A model generated the notes under the pieces. It ran no database searches, was not told where the DNA came from, and was given only the letters and a program-made list of their open reading frames with translations. From assembly GCA_030248215.1 (NCBI GenBank), contig JASANG010002724.1, positions 20,541 to 84,540 of the forward strand: a stretch of DNA of 64,000 bases, in the 5' to 3' direction. Within the stretch, counting starts at the first letter, position 1, and the number at the start of each line of letters is the position of its first letter. Below, piece after piece: positions 36,896-58,100 of the stretch. This stretch comes from Enoplolaimus lenunculus. Lineage: Eukaryota > Nematoda > Enoplea > Enoplida > Thoracostomopsidae. A program made the translations under genes and the position numbers.

Positions 36896-37541
36896 ATCAG
36901 CGTCATTTTGGTAAGATATCAAAGTCATTTTGGTAAGATATCAACGTCATTTTGGTAAGATATCAACGTCATTTTGATAAGATATCAACGTCATTTTGAT
37001 AAGATATCAACGTCATTTTGATAAGATATCAACGTCATTTTGATAAGATATCAACGTCATTTTGATAAGATATCAACGTCATTTTGATAAGATATCAACG
37101 TCATTTTGATAAAGATATCAACGTCATTTTGATAAGATATCAACGTCATTTTGATAAGATATCAACGTCATTTTGATAAGATATCAACGTCATTTTGATA
37201 AGATATCAACGTCATTTTGATAAGATATCAACGTCATTTTGATAAGATATCAACGTCATTTTGATAAGATATCAACGTCATTTTGATAAGATATCAACGT
37301 CATTTTGATAAGATATCAACGTCATTTTGATAAGATATCAACGTCATTTTGATAAGATATCAACGTCATTTTGATAAGATATCAACGTCATTTTGATAAG
37401 ATATCAACGTCATTTTGATAAGATATCAACGTCATTTTGATAAGATATCAACGTCATTTTGATAAGATATCAACGTCATTTTGATAAGATATCAACGTCA
37501 TTTTGATAAGATATCAACGTCATTTTGATAACATATCAACG
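36896..37541. repeat. 22-bp satellite, about 29 copies
   Basis: Unit agatatcaacgtcattttga plus ta. The first three or four units read ttggta or caaag; one unit near 37105 has an extra base; the rest are near identical. Each unit contains gatatc. The array is AT-rich, without open frames of note, about 3.8 kb after the kinesin stop. Confidence 0.95.
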
Positions 37542-38274
37542 TCTTGAAAAGGCTATAGGCTTTACTGTAGCATTTATTTGACTGCATTACATGTTTTGTG
37601 ATTTCCGATATGATGATATTATGCGGTGATAATTATTGTGTATTTTATGCTGTTTAAACAAATTCCCAATTATTAACTATAACTACTCATCTTTCTTTGG
37701 CCTGGATCATTTGAGCTTCTATTTGTCACATTGTATATATATATTGTTTTGGTTGTTTTATACTATATGCTGTAATTATATTTTAATTTGTTTTTTTGGC
37801 TGACGTATTATGTTGTGATAGTCGTAGCATTATGAGAGGTTATCAATTCGATTTAGGTTGGTTTTCTCGTTTTTTGGCAGTGACAGCTGAAAACGATCTG
37901 TCAGCTTTGTTATGCTCATAGCAGGGTGAAATCGAAGGTGAAAAATACCGGAGCCGGAGGTCAAGAAATTGTGTCGATATCACAGGACGATTTCTCGTTC
38001 CGGACAACTCCTATCTTCGGAGATATCGTTTTAGGCCAATTCCTTTCGCCACAAAATTTGGCAGGACAATGTTGTCGCCGTCGCAAGCACGTGCCCCTAT
38101 GAAGAATTGTGGTTCAGGACTATTTTCTATGACAACCGTGTCTCTTCTTGTTTCTCGTACTATTTTTGCTTTAAACGCATTAACTTTTATGCGAGATTTT
38201 GGTTCTACAACGGTCTTTTATAATATTTTTGCACATCCAGAAAAACTATCCTACACTAGATTATATAGGCTTTA

Positions 38275-38450
38275 GGACCCATGTATAGAACAGGGCCGGA
38301 TCGTTTTCTGAAGGTGCTATAATAAATAGAATCAGTTTAAGCTTTAGACTATTTTTTGCTTAGGAATAGGCTCATCCATACGCTTATGCTTAGGTTTAGG
38401 CTTAGGAATATGCTTATACTACTGTTCCGGCCCTGTTCTATACATGGGCC
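38275..38450. mobile_element. MITE carrying TTAGGC units (short copy)
   Basis: ggacccatgtatagaacagg at the left and cctgttctatacatgggcc at the right are near-perfect inverted repeats. The inside has two or three CTTAGG-type units next to aatagaatcagtttaagctt. Sister copy at 62397-62588. Confidence 0.8.
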
Positions 38451-39091
38451 GGCCTTAGCACAGGCGTTTAAGGTAAGGTATGAACAAAAAATTTCGGATT
38501 CTGTTTCAGATTCGGAAAAATTTGACAGTAACAGTGAGACATTGCAAAATTTCGGCGTTCTCTGTTGAGGGGAGTCGTTGACCTGAGTGGTCCGCCCCCA
38601 TTCAATCGGCCAGTGCACACCTCAAGCGCAATGGGTTTTTGTCACTTTTTACAATTGAATCTTAAATTCGTAGCGATTCACAAATCACTCACTGAAAACA
38701 ACAAAAATGGAAATCTTCAGTTGTCTGCAAAATTATCATTCAACGAATGAGTTAAGTTGATGTGGACCTAAGTAACCGTTAGCGAAAATAGTCACGAACG
38801 ACGATGGCTTGATGAGGCATTTGGCTATCATAAAACAGTCATACTTACTGTGCGGTTACATCCACTTGGTTGTTAAGCTTCAAACCATTAATTTTGTCAA
38901 AATTTGAAAGGATATTTGCTAAAATTAGCAAATCATCTATTTTGACTATTAAAGCTTTACCTCTGACTTAGACAAATTTTGTTGACCTCCGGGTCCGTAA
39001 TATTTTACCTACGGATCCACACTTTTATATTGAGTTGTTGGTTTATTAATGTTCGACAACGTTTGTTTAAACAAAGCTGACACCGGGTATG

Positions 39092-39359
39092 TGACCTGTA
39101 AACCCAAGTGAGTTGATTTTAACTCAGTATGACTTGAATCACTCAATCTGAGTTGAATCACTCAAACTGAGTTAGTACTTTCAGAACTCAGAATTCTGAG
39201 TCAGTAAAACTCACTCTGAGTTTATTCAACTTACGCGGGATCTAGTGAACTCAGAGTGAGGATCAGTTCAACTTAGAGTGAGTTAACGTTTACTGTTATT
39301 AACTCAGAAATAACTAATTTTCCGTCTGAGTTGATTAACTCACTGGAATTTACAATGTG
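39092..39359. mobile_element. ACTCAGAATGAGTT palindromic MITE
   Basis: cctgtaaacccaagtgagtt at the left, aactcactggaatttacaat at the right. The interior is a mosaic of ACTCAGA/TCTGAGT palindromes. Family members at 49523-49768, 50340-50560, 50758-50968, 53260-53433 and around 53779-54130 (split). Confidence 0.75.
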
Positions 39360-39938
39360 ATGTTTTATTGTTTAACTTTAATGACTGCGGATGGCGTTAT
39401 TGATAATCGTCAGCAGTTAAAATTATTTCAATCGAAATTTTTATTTGTCGGCTTGTGAAATAAATGTATGTTCGTTTGTGGTGAAATTGATATAGAGCGA
39501 ATCACGAAATGTTAAGTTGATTGATTTAGCATGTCTTCCAGTCATCCCATAGTAGTTCAATTGAAGGGTTACTGTATACTTGTCGTGTGGCGCAGTCGGT
39601 CACCGTCCGTCGCCATACGGTACCGTACGTGCGTGATTCACGTACCATACCGCACGGTGACGGACGGCGCTGGACGGGCGACGGAAGGAGCCGTACGGCG
39701 CGGGACGTCTTGCAAATGTGTATTTAGGTGTACCGCTATGTTTTCACATCTTCGGTTTCCTTATTCTTCATGTATGGTTGAACCCTACTGGTTTCAGTTG
39801 GCTCGATTTTTGAATATTTTAGATGTTTCCAAGGTATAAACAGAAATAACGGAAATGAATATTTAGTTGTTTAGAAATGTTTACAACTTTAAAAGGTGTT
39901 TTATTTTTCTACCAACACAATCGAGTCATGCAAGTATT

Positions 39939-40024
39939 GGCCGATGTTACTTTAAGGGGCGTCAAGGCTTAGGCTTAGCAATACGTTTGATCTACTGTTA
40001 CGCCCCTTAAAGCAACATTGGCCT
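39939..40024. mobile_element. 86-bp micro-MITE with CTTAGG core
   Basis: ggccgatgttactttaaggg at the left and ccccttaaagcaacattggcc-type inverted right end enclose ggcttaggcttagca. A related right end is at about 20700-20732. A separate small family sharing the CTTAGG interior. Confidence 0.75.
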
Positions 40025-40327
40025 AGGTATTAATCATCGGTATTTCTTTTAAGAGTTTGGATGAATTTCGCCACTTTTATATATTTCAAATCCAACGCAT
40101 TTGCAGCATATTTATGTGTACTGAGAATTATTGTAAAGATTTATATAGGTAATTTACTGCTAACTATGGGCATAAAAATAACGGAATATCCGGCATTTCT
40201 ATAACTGAATCGGACACCAATTTTAACGGAAACGAATATCCGGATTTAAAGATAATAACTGAAAAAATTTTCCGCTAAACACAATCTTTGTCGCATGTTT
40301 TAATCATCCGCATTTGATACCTAAAAT

Positions 40328-49279
<8,952 letters not shown>

Positions 49280-49522
49280 TTTAAGATTTACCGGATATGC
49301 GACGTTCAAATTGACGTGAGGTCTACTGAAAATTTACGAAAATATATTTTTACGCAACAGTTTTCGAGCGCGAAAAGCTAATCATAATAAGCTTAAAATA
49401 GCAAATTGTTAAGCTAAAATGTTACAGTGTCTAAAATAGAATAACATCGTCATGCTGTAACATTAATTTAAAGACTGTAATTAATAAAGTTTTCTGTTAA
49501 CCCTTTTTCACATAGCCATTTC

Positions 49523-49768
49523 ACTGTAAATTTCAGTGAGTTGATTTTAACTCAGAATGAATTATATCACTCAATCTGAGTTAGGACTATCAGCACTCAG
49601 AGTTCTGATTCAATTCAACTCATTCTGAGTTAATCAACTCAGCCAAGATCAGCGCAACTCAGAGTGAGAATCAACTCAACTCATATCGAGTTAATGCTTA
49701 ATAATATTAATTCAAAAATAACTAACTCACTAGTTGAATTGATTAATGAACTCATTACAATTTACAGT
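49523..49768. mobile_element. ACTCAGAATGAGTT palindromic MITE inside a piggyBac-like remnant
   Basis: actgtaaatttcagtgagtt at the left, aactcattacaatttacagt-type right end. It follows ttaaccctttttcacatagcc, and aactaggattcgaac (B-box side of the tRNA-like core) resumes after it, so it was inserted into a piggyBac-like MITE. Confidence 0.75.
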
Positions 49769-50757
49769 GTTTCATTTTATCTTAAACGTGTTTTCAAATT
49801 TCAACTAGGATTCGAACTTTCGGAGGTCGACTCTCTTGCGTAGGAGGCATTTATATTAATACTCAGTCATAGGAGCTTGATGCTTAAGCACAGTAGGCTT
49901 ATCATGTATCTGAGATATCTTGTACTGAGCATACGTGTAATTGATATTAACTCAATTTTGTAATTTTTCACACGCGTCCATACAAAACTATAGTTTCCAG
50001 GACGTGAGTACACTGTAAAAAATGGGGAGTCAAACTGACTCTCTCGGAAATAGGCTTTTGCTGACTACACAAACTAAGTCAAATTTGTCTCCGCCAGAGT
50101 CGTACAACATCTGAGGACATTAAACAGTCCCAAGCTATCAATGGTTCAAATGATGGTCTGATACATAAACCTTGTATGAAATTAATTACTATGGCAACAA
50201 AGCCAATATATTGAAATTCAATTGTTATCTGTGTCTTTTTTAGGGTAAGGGCGTTAATTTCTATAAATAGTTTTTTCTAGTGATATTTCGGAAGATTTCA
50301 GCGTGACTGTGTTATAGCGATAAAGATAATATACAATTGGACTGTAAATTTCAGTGAATTGATTTTAACTCAGAATAAGTTGAATCACTCAGTCTTAGGA
50401 CTTTCACAACTCAAAATTTTAAGTTGAAGTCTGAGAAAATATTCATGTGAGAAAGGGTTAAATCAGCTCTGTATGAGTTAATGTTTACTGTTATTAACTC
50501 AGAAATGGAATAAAATAACTAATTTTCCTTTGAATTGATTAATCAACTCATGGAAATTTTGCTAAAAAAGACCTCGAAGTTAATAATGTGGGTGCGGCGT
50601 GAATACTGACCAGGGGCGTTTAAGTGTACTACAGTGCAATAAATTTTAAATAAGCTAATGACAAATTTGTTGTTTCTGTAATCAAAAGTAGCTGGCCGAT
50701 AGGGCTTAAATATTTTTCGGTAAAAGTCATACAAGGGTTTACATTAAGTTACAGACT

Positions 50758-50968
50758 GTAAACTGTAATGAGTTCATTAATCAGCTCAACTAGTGAGTTA
50801 GTTATTTTTGATTGAGTTGATTCTCACTCTGAGTTGCGCTGATCTTGGCTGAGTTGATTAACTCAGAATGAGTTGAATTGAATCAGAACACTGAGTTCTG
50901 CTAGTCCTAACTCAGATTGAGTGATAAAATTCCTTCTGAGTTAAAATCAACTCACTGAAATTTACAGT
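50758..50968. mobile_element. ACTCAGAATGAGTT palindromic MITE
   Basis: actgtaaactgtaatgagtt at the left and ctcactgaaatttacagt at the right; the interior is almost a reversed copy of 49523-49768. Confidence 0.75.
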
Positions 50969-51266
50969 GCAGGCAGGGTTGAAAATTTTGAGGGGGGGGG
51001 GAGTTTTTCAAGAGCGTAGCTGAAACAGGATCTATTGTAAAATTATCAATGCAAACACCTCAAAGCATTTGAACCAAATCAACGTTTCCAGTACAGATTG
51101 CCAAAGTTTGAAAAACTTAAGCGAAAAATATGTCAAATTTGACTAAATCAATTTGTGCAGTCAGTAGCATAAATTTTGAAATTAATAGGTTTTTATACTT
51201 GTAAGACGTGTTGCTAAAACAAAATCTTATTTGTTGTAAGTGAAAATGTTCCTCAAAATATGTATG

Positions 51267-51510
51267 TTAGAGTGGTGCTATACTCCTACGACGCCGTTTG
51301 TCGCCGTCCTGCGCCGTCCGTCCCCGTACGGTGCCGTCATTTATTCGTGCGTCGACGTCCGTCAGCCGTGTATTGTCCTACACAAATGACACACGTATGG
51401 ATACCGTATTGTGACGGATGGTCACGGACGGCGCCAGACGGCGACGGACAGCGCCGGACGGATGACGGACGGCGCCGGATGTCAACAAAAGTATACCGCA
51501 ACCCTAATGC
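51267..51510. mobile_element. GGGTTGCG-type MITE with GACGGCGCC motifs
   Basis: Opens agagtggtgctatactcct, closes aaaagtataccgcaaccct. The inside has cgtcctgcgccgtccg and gacggacggcgccggat-type inverted blocks around an AT-rich centre. Same family as 28250-28614 without an expanded array. Confidence 0.7.
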
Positions 51511-52776
51511 GTTCCAGCTTTAACAATTTACAATATTACGCTGCATCATGATATTTTGTACTTATTCACATAACTGATTACAACAAAATCTAAGACAATA
51601 ATGTAATTTTTTCCACATGAGTGTCTTCTAAAAACCATAAATATTATTGAGTCTGAGTATATTAAGATAAACGGACGCTGTGCTGTACGTTGCGTTACGT
51701 GTTCATATACCCTTGACGTTTCATTTCCGGTACTTTCAAATAGAAAACTCGCATAAAACATAACCGAAGCTCTTGTAATGATTATATATTTTAGGAAATA
51801 CAGCAGTCACGATTTTTCAAACTGTGAGGCCAATTTAAAGAACAGGAACGGAACAGTATTATAAGCATATTCCTGAGCCTAAGCGTAAGCGTAAGAATGA
51901 ACATATTCCTAAGCCTAATCCTAAGAGTAAGAATGAGCATATTCCTAAGTCTAAGCCCGCGATCAGCTATAGCGAATAAAACACTCATCTTATTATAAAT
52001 TCAGCAGCCTGTAAAAGGGTCTTCAAGTTTTTTAAAAAGTTTCGGGGGCTACGTCCTCCTATACCCCCTTGTACGCGCCCTTAGTTATGAATAGTTAATG
52101 TTGGAAAATAAATTTACAAAGTGTTCCGCACACGTTTTCAAATTAGTTTCAGGCAAGGAACGAATTATCGAGCCCGTAGCAAAAGATGGAACCAGGAGCC
52201 CCCTGGAAAAATTTTGGCCCCCTTAGAAAATTGTCAACCTTGCTGTTAAATCAATGAAAGCCCTTGTATGCCCCGCCTCAGAGTTTTAACCCCCCCAATC
52301 AAGGTGAGCCGGCTATTGGCCTGAGACCACTCCATATCGCAAGTCTATAAACCTGGCCGTACGCTAAGCAATGAACATATAAATATATACAAAATATGCA
52401 ACTTTAGACGCTCCTGCAATGAAATTGTGCATCCAGCGGTGGTTTTAGGTTTCAGCAAATTTGCATAATTTGTACACTTTCATGCAATATTTTTATTTAC
52501 CGGTCTAGATTACTAACCGATAGTCCGAGTTAATTGGATTAAACAGCGAAATTAATTCCAATCTGAATGCAATTCGGTTAACACGAAGTGTAACAAATTT
52601 TCCAAACGGTAGCATTCAGTTTCGACTGAATGCACAACTGAATACAAATTTAAAATCACAATGCTACAACGAATTAAACAGAGCAAATTGAAAGTGTCGT
52701 TGAATTCAATTACGGCAAAATCACATATTTTCATTGGTGACCAATGATATACGCCACTGTATACCATTTACACCCA

Positions 52777-53056
52777 ATTACCCTCTTCTCACATAGAGTT
52801 GACTATGGGCAACTCAGCGCAGTGTATATACGTTAAATAATATATATCATGTAGTGTTTCACAATTGCAACACGTATACATAGTATTAAATCATCACAAG
52901 ACGTGAGAGCCCCCTCGGGCTCGAGTGTCAAGCTCCTATAGCTGAGTGGTGATGGCGAATGCCTCCCGCTCCAGTCACTGGAGTTCGAGTTCGATTCCTA
53001 GCATAAATGTAGGTCTCAGATGAAATAGAAAATATTCATGTGATAAACGGTTGAAG
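52777..53056 (+). mobile_element. TTAA/piggyBac-like MITE with tRNA-like core (copy D, diverged)
   Basis: accctcttctcacatagag at the left, attcatgtgataaacggtt at the right. The A box tatagctgagtggtgatg (from 52939) and B box region gagttcgattcc (near 52987-52998) are well kept although the termini are eroded. Confidence 0.75.
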
Positions 53057-53798
53057 AGCTTGCAAATGTAAATGCCTTGAACGGTTAATTTCAATATTGA
53101 GTTATGTGTACCAATAACAATAAATTCTAATAGGTGTTCAAACCGCTTAAATGTCTTATGTAAGCATTCGGAGACTCAGTTTGACTCACCATTTTTTGCA
53201 GTGCAAGAATTGTTTAATAAACTCTGAGGGAGAATATATTATTTCTGGCTATTTCTTAGTTAATAGCAGTATACATTAACTCACTTTAATTTGGTTTAAT
53301 TTCGGGTTAGTTAATTAACTCAGAATGAGTTCAATCAATTCAGAATTCTAAGTTCTGAAATACCTAATTCAGAGCTCAATCGTCTAAGTGGTTTCTACTC
53401 ATTCTGAGTTAAAATCAACTCACATAAATTTACAACGATAAATCTGTTCGTAAGGATGTACAGAACCAATATGATAATTTGGGCACAGCTGGTTGTCTTG
53501 GCAAAGTGATTGTGTCATTAGAAACAAAAATAGCTTAAGCTCGTTAGTATTTGCGAACGCTTATTGCCTTGAAAACTAAATTCTGCTAAATGATAAATGT
53601 TTGGCTGTACTGCCAAATCGGCAGATGGCAAAACGGGATTACATAAAATAAATTAATTCCATGCGGATTTTAAGCACCAATAAATCACTAAAAAGTGTCA
53701 CAGATGAAAATCTTGCATATACCTCTGAAATAATACACTTTGCCAAACGTTTTCTAGGAAATTTGCCATTTATACACTGTTAATTCCAATGAATTGAT

Positions 53799-54068
53799 TA
53801 ACCCCTTCTCACATTGAGTTGCCAATAGGCAACTCAGCGCACTGTTTATATGTTAAATAATATATATCGCACAGTGTTTAACAATTGCAACACGTATACG
53901 TAGTACTAAATCACCACAAGACGTGAGAGCCCCCTCGGGCTCGAGTGTCAAGCACGTATAACTGAGTGGTGATGGTATACGCCTCCCACTCCAGACACTT
54001 GAGTTCGAATCCCAGCATAAAAGTAGATCTCAGGGGAAATAGAAAATATTCAAGTGAGAAAGGGTTAA
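53799..54068 (+). mobile_element. TTAA/piggyBac-like MITE with tRNA-like core (copy E), nested
   Basis: ttaaccccttctcacattga to caagtgagaaagggttaa with TTAA both sides. A box taactgagtggt 53959-53970, B box gagttcgaatccc 54001-54013. It splits an ACTCAGAATGAGTT MITE at its gattaatcaa target (left flank gaattgatt, right flank aatcaattg). Confidence 0.85.
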
Positions 54069-54177
54069 TCAATTGATGCTAGCGAGTTAGTTATTTCTAA
54101 GTTGATAATAGTAAACATTAGCTCACTCTGAGCTGTATCATGTTTAGTGCTGATTAGATTGAGAAGTTCAGTCAACA

Positions 54178-54876
54178 TCGTCGTTGACTACAAATTATCA
54201 CAAAAGTTCGCTTGTTGAATTAAGCAATAAATTCAATCGACTTGCAACTGCATTCACGTACGCGAATTAGATGTAATACCACGAATTTCAGTGGTGTCGT
54301 TGACTACAAATTATCACAAAAGTTCGCTTGTTGAATTAAGCAATAAATTCAATCGACTTGCAACTGCATTCACGTACGCGAATTAGATGTAATGCCACGA
54401 ATTTCAGTGGTGTCGTTGACTACAAATTATCACAAAAGTTCGCTTGTTTGAATTAAGCATAAATTCAATCGACTTGCAACTGCATTCACGTACGCGAATT
54501 AGATGTAATACCACGAATTTCAGTGGTGTCGTTGACTACAAATTATCACAAAAGTTCGCTTGTTGAATTAAGCAATAAATTCAATTGACTTGCAACTGCA
54601 TTCACGTACGCGAATTAGATGTAATGCCCCACGAATTTCAGTGGTGTCGTTGACTACAAATTATCACAAAGTTCGCTTGTTGAATTAAGCATAAATTAAC
54701 TCGACTTGCAACTGCATTCACGTACGCGAATTAGATGTAATGCCACGAATTTCAGTGGTGTCGTTGACTACAAATTATCACAAAAGTTCGCTTGTTGAAT
54801 TAAGCAATAAATTCAATCGACTTGCAACTGCATTCACGTACGCGAATTAGATGTAATACCACGAATTTTAGTGGTG
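54178..54876. repeat. 116-bp tandem array, six copies
   Basis: Unit begins tcgttgactacaaattatca. Starts at 54181, 54297, 54413, 54529, 54647 and 54761; two units differ by 2 bp in length. Copies differ by single bases and small indels. Followed directly by the end of an ACTTGCAGCTGCAAG element (about 54934-54990), 300 bp before the 51-bp satellite. Confidence 0.92.
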
Positions 54877-55176
54877 GTTTGTCTGAAGCTGTGAGAGATC
54901 TTCAAAATTTGTTTCGTGACCAACCTTGCACATACATGTTGCAGCTGCAATTTTCTACTGTAAAAACTTGCACATGTGTATAAGGCTTTACATGAGTTGT
55001 CAACGATATGACAAATGGTTATTAACACCAAAACACAAGCCAGCTTAAGCTACCAGTAGGCCACTAAATATAAGAAAAGACTCGTATCCTTTAGCAAAAT
55101 ACTGGACGCCCATGCATAATTTGTATCACATCACACGCGAGAAAAAATTTTGTTAATACCGAATTTAGTTTTGCAT

Positions 55177-58100
55177 GGCCGCATCCGGTACCGTACTCCT
55201 TCGGCTACGGCCGTCAACCTAATTGCGCTCAATCCATGGCCGCATCCGCCTTCGGCTACGGCCGTCAAAATAATTGCGCTCAATCCATGGCCGCATCCGC
55301 CTTCGGCTACGGCCGTCAACCTAATTGCGCTCAATCCATGGCCGCATCCGCCTTCGGCTACGGCCGTCAACCTAATTGCGCTCAATCCATGGCCGCATCC
55401 GCCTTCGGCTACGGCCGTGACTATAATTGCGCAAAATACATGGCCGCATCCTGCTTTCGGCTACGGCCGTCAAAATAATTGCGCTCAATCCATGGCCGCA
55501 TCCGCCTTCGGCTACGGCCGTCAATATAATTGCGCTCAATCCATGGCCGCATCCGCCTTCGGCTACGGCCGTCAATATAATTGCGCTCAATCCATGGCCG
55601 CATCCGCCTTCGGCTACGGCCGCCTATATAATTGCGCTTGCTCCATGGCCGCATCCGCCTTCGGCTACGGCCGTCAATATAATTGCGCTCAATCCATGGC
55701 CGCATCCGCCTTCGGCTACGGCCGTCAATATAATTGCGCTCAATCCATGGCCGCATCCGCCTTCGGCTACGGCCGTCAATATAATTGCGCTCAATCCATG
55801 GCCGCATCCGCCTTCGGCTACGGCCGTCAATATAATTGCGCTCAATCCATGGCCGCATCCGCTTTCGGCTACGGCCGTCAAGATCGGTGCTTAATCCATG
55901 GCCGCATCCGCCTTCGGCTACGGCCGTCAAAATAATTGCGCTCAATCCATGGCCTGCATCCGCCTTCGGCCTACGGCCGTCAATATAATTGCGCTCAATC
56001 CATGGCCGCATCCGCCTTCGGCTACGGCCGTCAATATAATTCGCGCTCGACCCATGGCCGCATCCGCTTTCGACTACGGCCGTCAATATAATTGCGCTTG
56101 CTCCATGGCCGCATCCGCCTTCGGCTACGGCCGTCAATATAATTGCGCTCAATCCATGGCCGCATCCGCCTTCGGCTACGGCCGTCAATATAATTGCGCT
56201 CAATCCATGGCCGCATCCGCCGTCGGCTACGGCCGTCACCCTAATTGCGCTCAATCCATGGCCGCGTCCGCCTTCGGCTACGGCCGCCAACCTAATTGCG
56301 CTTGATCCATGGCCGCATCCGCCTTCGGCTACGGCCGTCAAAATAATTGCGCTCAATCCATGGCCGCATCCGCCTTCGGCTACGGCCGTCAAAATAATTG
56401 CGCTCAATCCATGGCCGCATCCGCCTTCGGCTACGGCCGTCAATATAATTGCGCTCAATCCATGGCCGCATCCGCCTTCGGCTACGGCCGTCAATATAAT
56501 TGCGCTCAATCCATGGCCGCATCCGCTTTCGACTACGGCCGTCAATATAATTGCGCTTGCTCCATGGCCGCATCCGCCTTCGGCTACGGCCGTCAACAGC
56601 AATTGCGCTCGATCCATGGCCGCACCCGCCTTCGGCTACGGCCGTCAATATAATTGCGCTCAATCCATGGCCGCATCCGCTTTCGACTACGGCCGTCAAT
56701 ATAATTGCGCTTGCTCCATGGCCGCATCCGCCTTCGGCTACGGCCGTCAATATAATTGCGCTCAATCCATGGCCGCATCCGCCTTCGGCTACGGCCGTCA
56801 AAATAATTGCGCTCAATCCATGGCCGCATCCGCCTTCGGCTACGGCCGTCAATATAATTGCGCTCAATCCATGGCCGCATCCGCCTTCGGCTACGGCCGT
56901 CAAAATAATTGCGCTCAATCCATGGCCGCATCCGCCTTCGGCTCCGGCCGGCAAAATAATTGTGCTCAATCCATACGGCCGCATCCCCTTCGCTCCTCAT
57001 TATTGCGCTCAATCCATGCTTTCGCCTTCGGCTACGGCCGTCAATATAGGATTCCTATCCCCTCCCGACTACGGCCGTCGATAATTGCGCTTGCTCCATG
57101 GCCGCATCCGCCTTCGGCTACGGCCGTCAAAATAATTGCGCTCAATCCATGGCCGCATCCGCCTTCGGCTACGGCCGTCAATATAATTGCGCTCAATCCA
57201 TGGCCGCATCCGCTTTCGACTACGGCCGTCAATATAATTGCGCTTGCTCCATGGCCGCATCCGCCTTCGGCTACGGCCGTCAATATAATTGCGCTCAATC
57301 CATGGCCGCATCCGCCTTCGGCTACGGCCGCCTATATAATTGCGCTTAATCCATGGCCGCATCCGCCTTCGGCTACGGCCGTCAATATAATTGCGCTCAA
57401 TCCATGGCCGCATCCGCCTTCGGCTACGGCCGTCAAAATAATTGCGCTCAATCCATGGCCGCATCCGCCTTCGGCTACCGCCGTCAATATAATTGCGCTC
57501 TCTCCATGGCCGCATCCGCCTTCGGCTACGGCCGTCAATAATAATCCGTCAATCCATGGCCGCATCCGCTTCTGGCTACGGCCGTCAAAATAATTGCGCT
57601 CAATCCATAGCCGCATCCGCCTTCGGCTACGGCCGTCAATATAATTGCGCTCAATCCACGGCGGACATCCGCCTCCGGCTACGGCCGCCAAAAGAATCCC
57701 GCGCTCAATCCATGGCCGCATCCGCCTTCGGCTACGGCCGTCGAAAATAATTGCGCTCAATCCATGGCCGCATCCGCCTTCGGCTACGGCCGTAACAGAA
57801 TTGCGCTCAATCCATGGCCGCATCCGCTTTCGGCTATGGCCGTCAAAATAATTGCGCTCAATCCATGGCCGCATCCGCCTTCGGCTACGGCCGTCAATAT
57901 AATTGCGCTCAATCCATGGCCGCATCCGCCTTCGGCTACGGCCGTCAAAAATAATTGCGCTCAATCCATAGCCGCATCCGCCTTCGGCTACGGCCGTCAA
58001 AATAATTGCGCTCAATCCATGGCCGCATCCGCCTTCGGCTACGGCCGTCAAAATAATTGCGCTCAATCCATGGCCGCATCCGCATTCGGCTACGGCTGTT

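Larger units (their letters stand above)
33057..40327. other. Intergenic region between the convergent kinesin and K+ channel genes
   Basis: No gene recognised on either strand. Contents: MITEs at 33957-34232, about 34615-34760, 34880-34998 (ccggttcc...ggaaccctg), 35173-35568, 36292-36678, 38275-38450, 39092-39359, about 39590-39715 and 39939-40024, plus a 22-bp satellite at 36896-37541. The open frames across 35008-35686 are the CTTAGG array of a MITE. Confidence 0.7.
49280..54160. other. Repeat-rich intergenic region upstream of the K+ channel gene
   Basis: No gene recognised. It holds three to four ACTCAGAATGAGTT MITEs, piggyBac-like MITEs (52777-53056, 53799-54068, remnants at 49499-49990 and 50445-50461), a CCGTAGCC MITE (about 52168-52332), a GGGTTGCG-type element (51267-51510) and a truncated TTAGGC element (51828-51960). 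A channel promoter or 5' UTR exon probably lies here. An acceptor-like ttttcag just upstream of the ATG (49296-49302) suggests a separate leader exon that I cannot locate. Confidence 0.6.

Noticed and set aside
36896-37541. CRISPR array
   Set aside because: Perfect head-to-tail repeats without spacers in a eukaryotic intergenic region.
49280-49309. Channel start ten codons upstream (TTG)
   Set aside because: Not an ATG; the ATG at 49279-49277 is the first in frame after an upstream stop.
53950-54020. A functional tRNA gene
   Set aside because: A and B boxes are present, but no acceptor stem pairing or clear anticodon arm; it is the core of a dispersed MITE.
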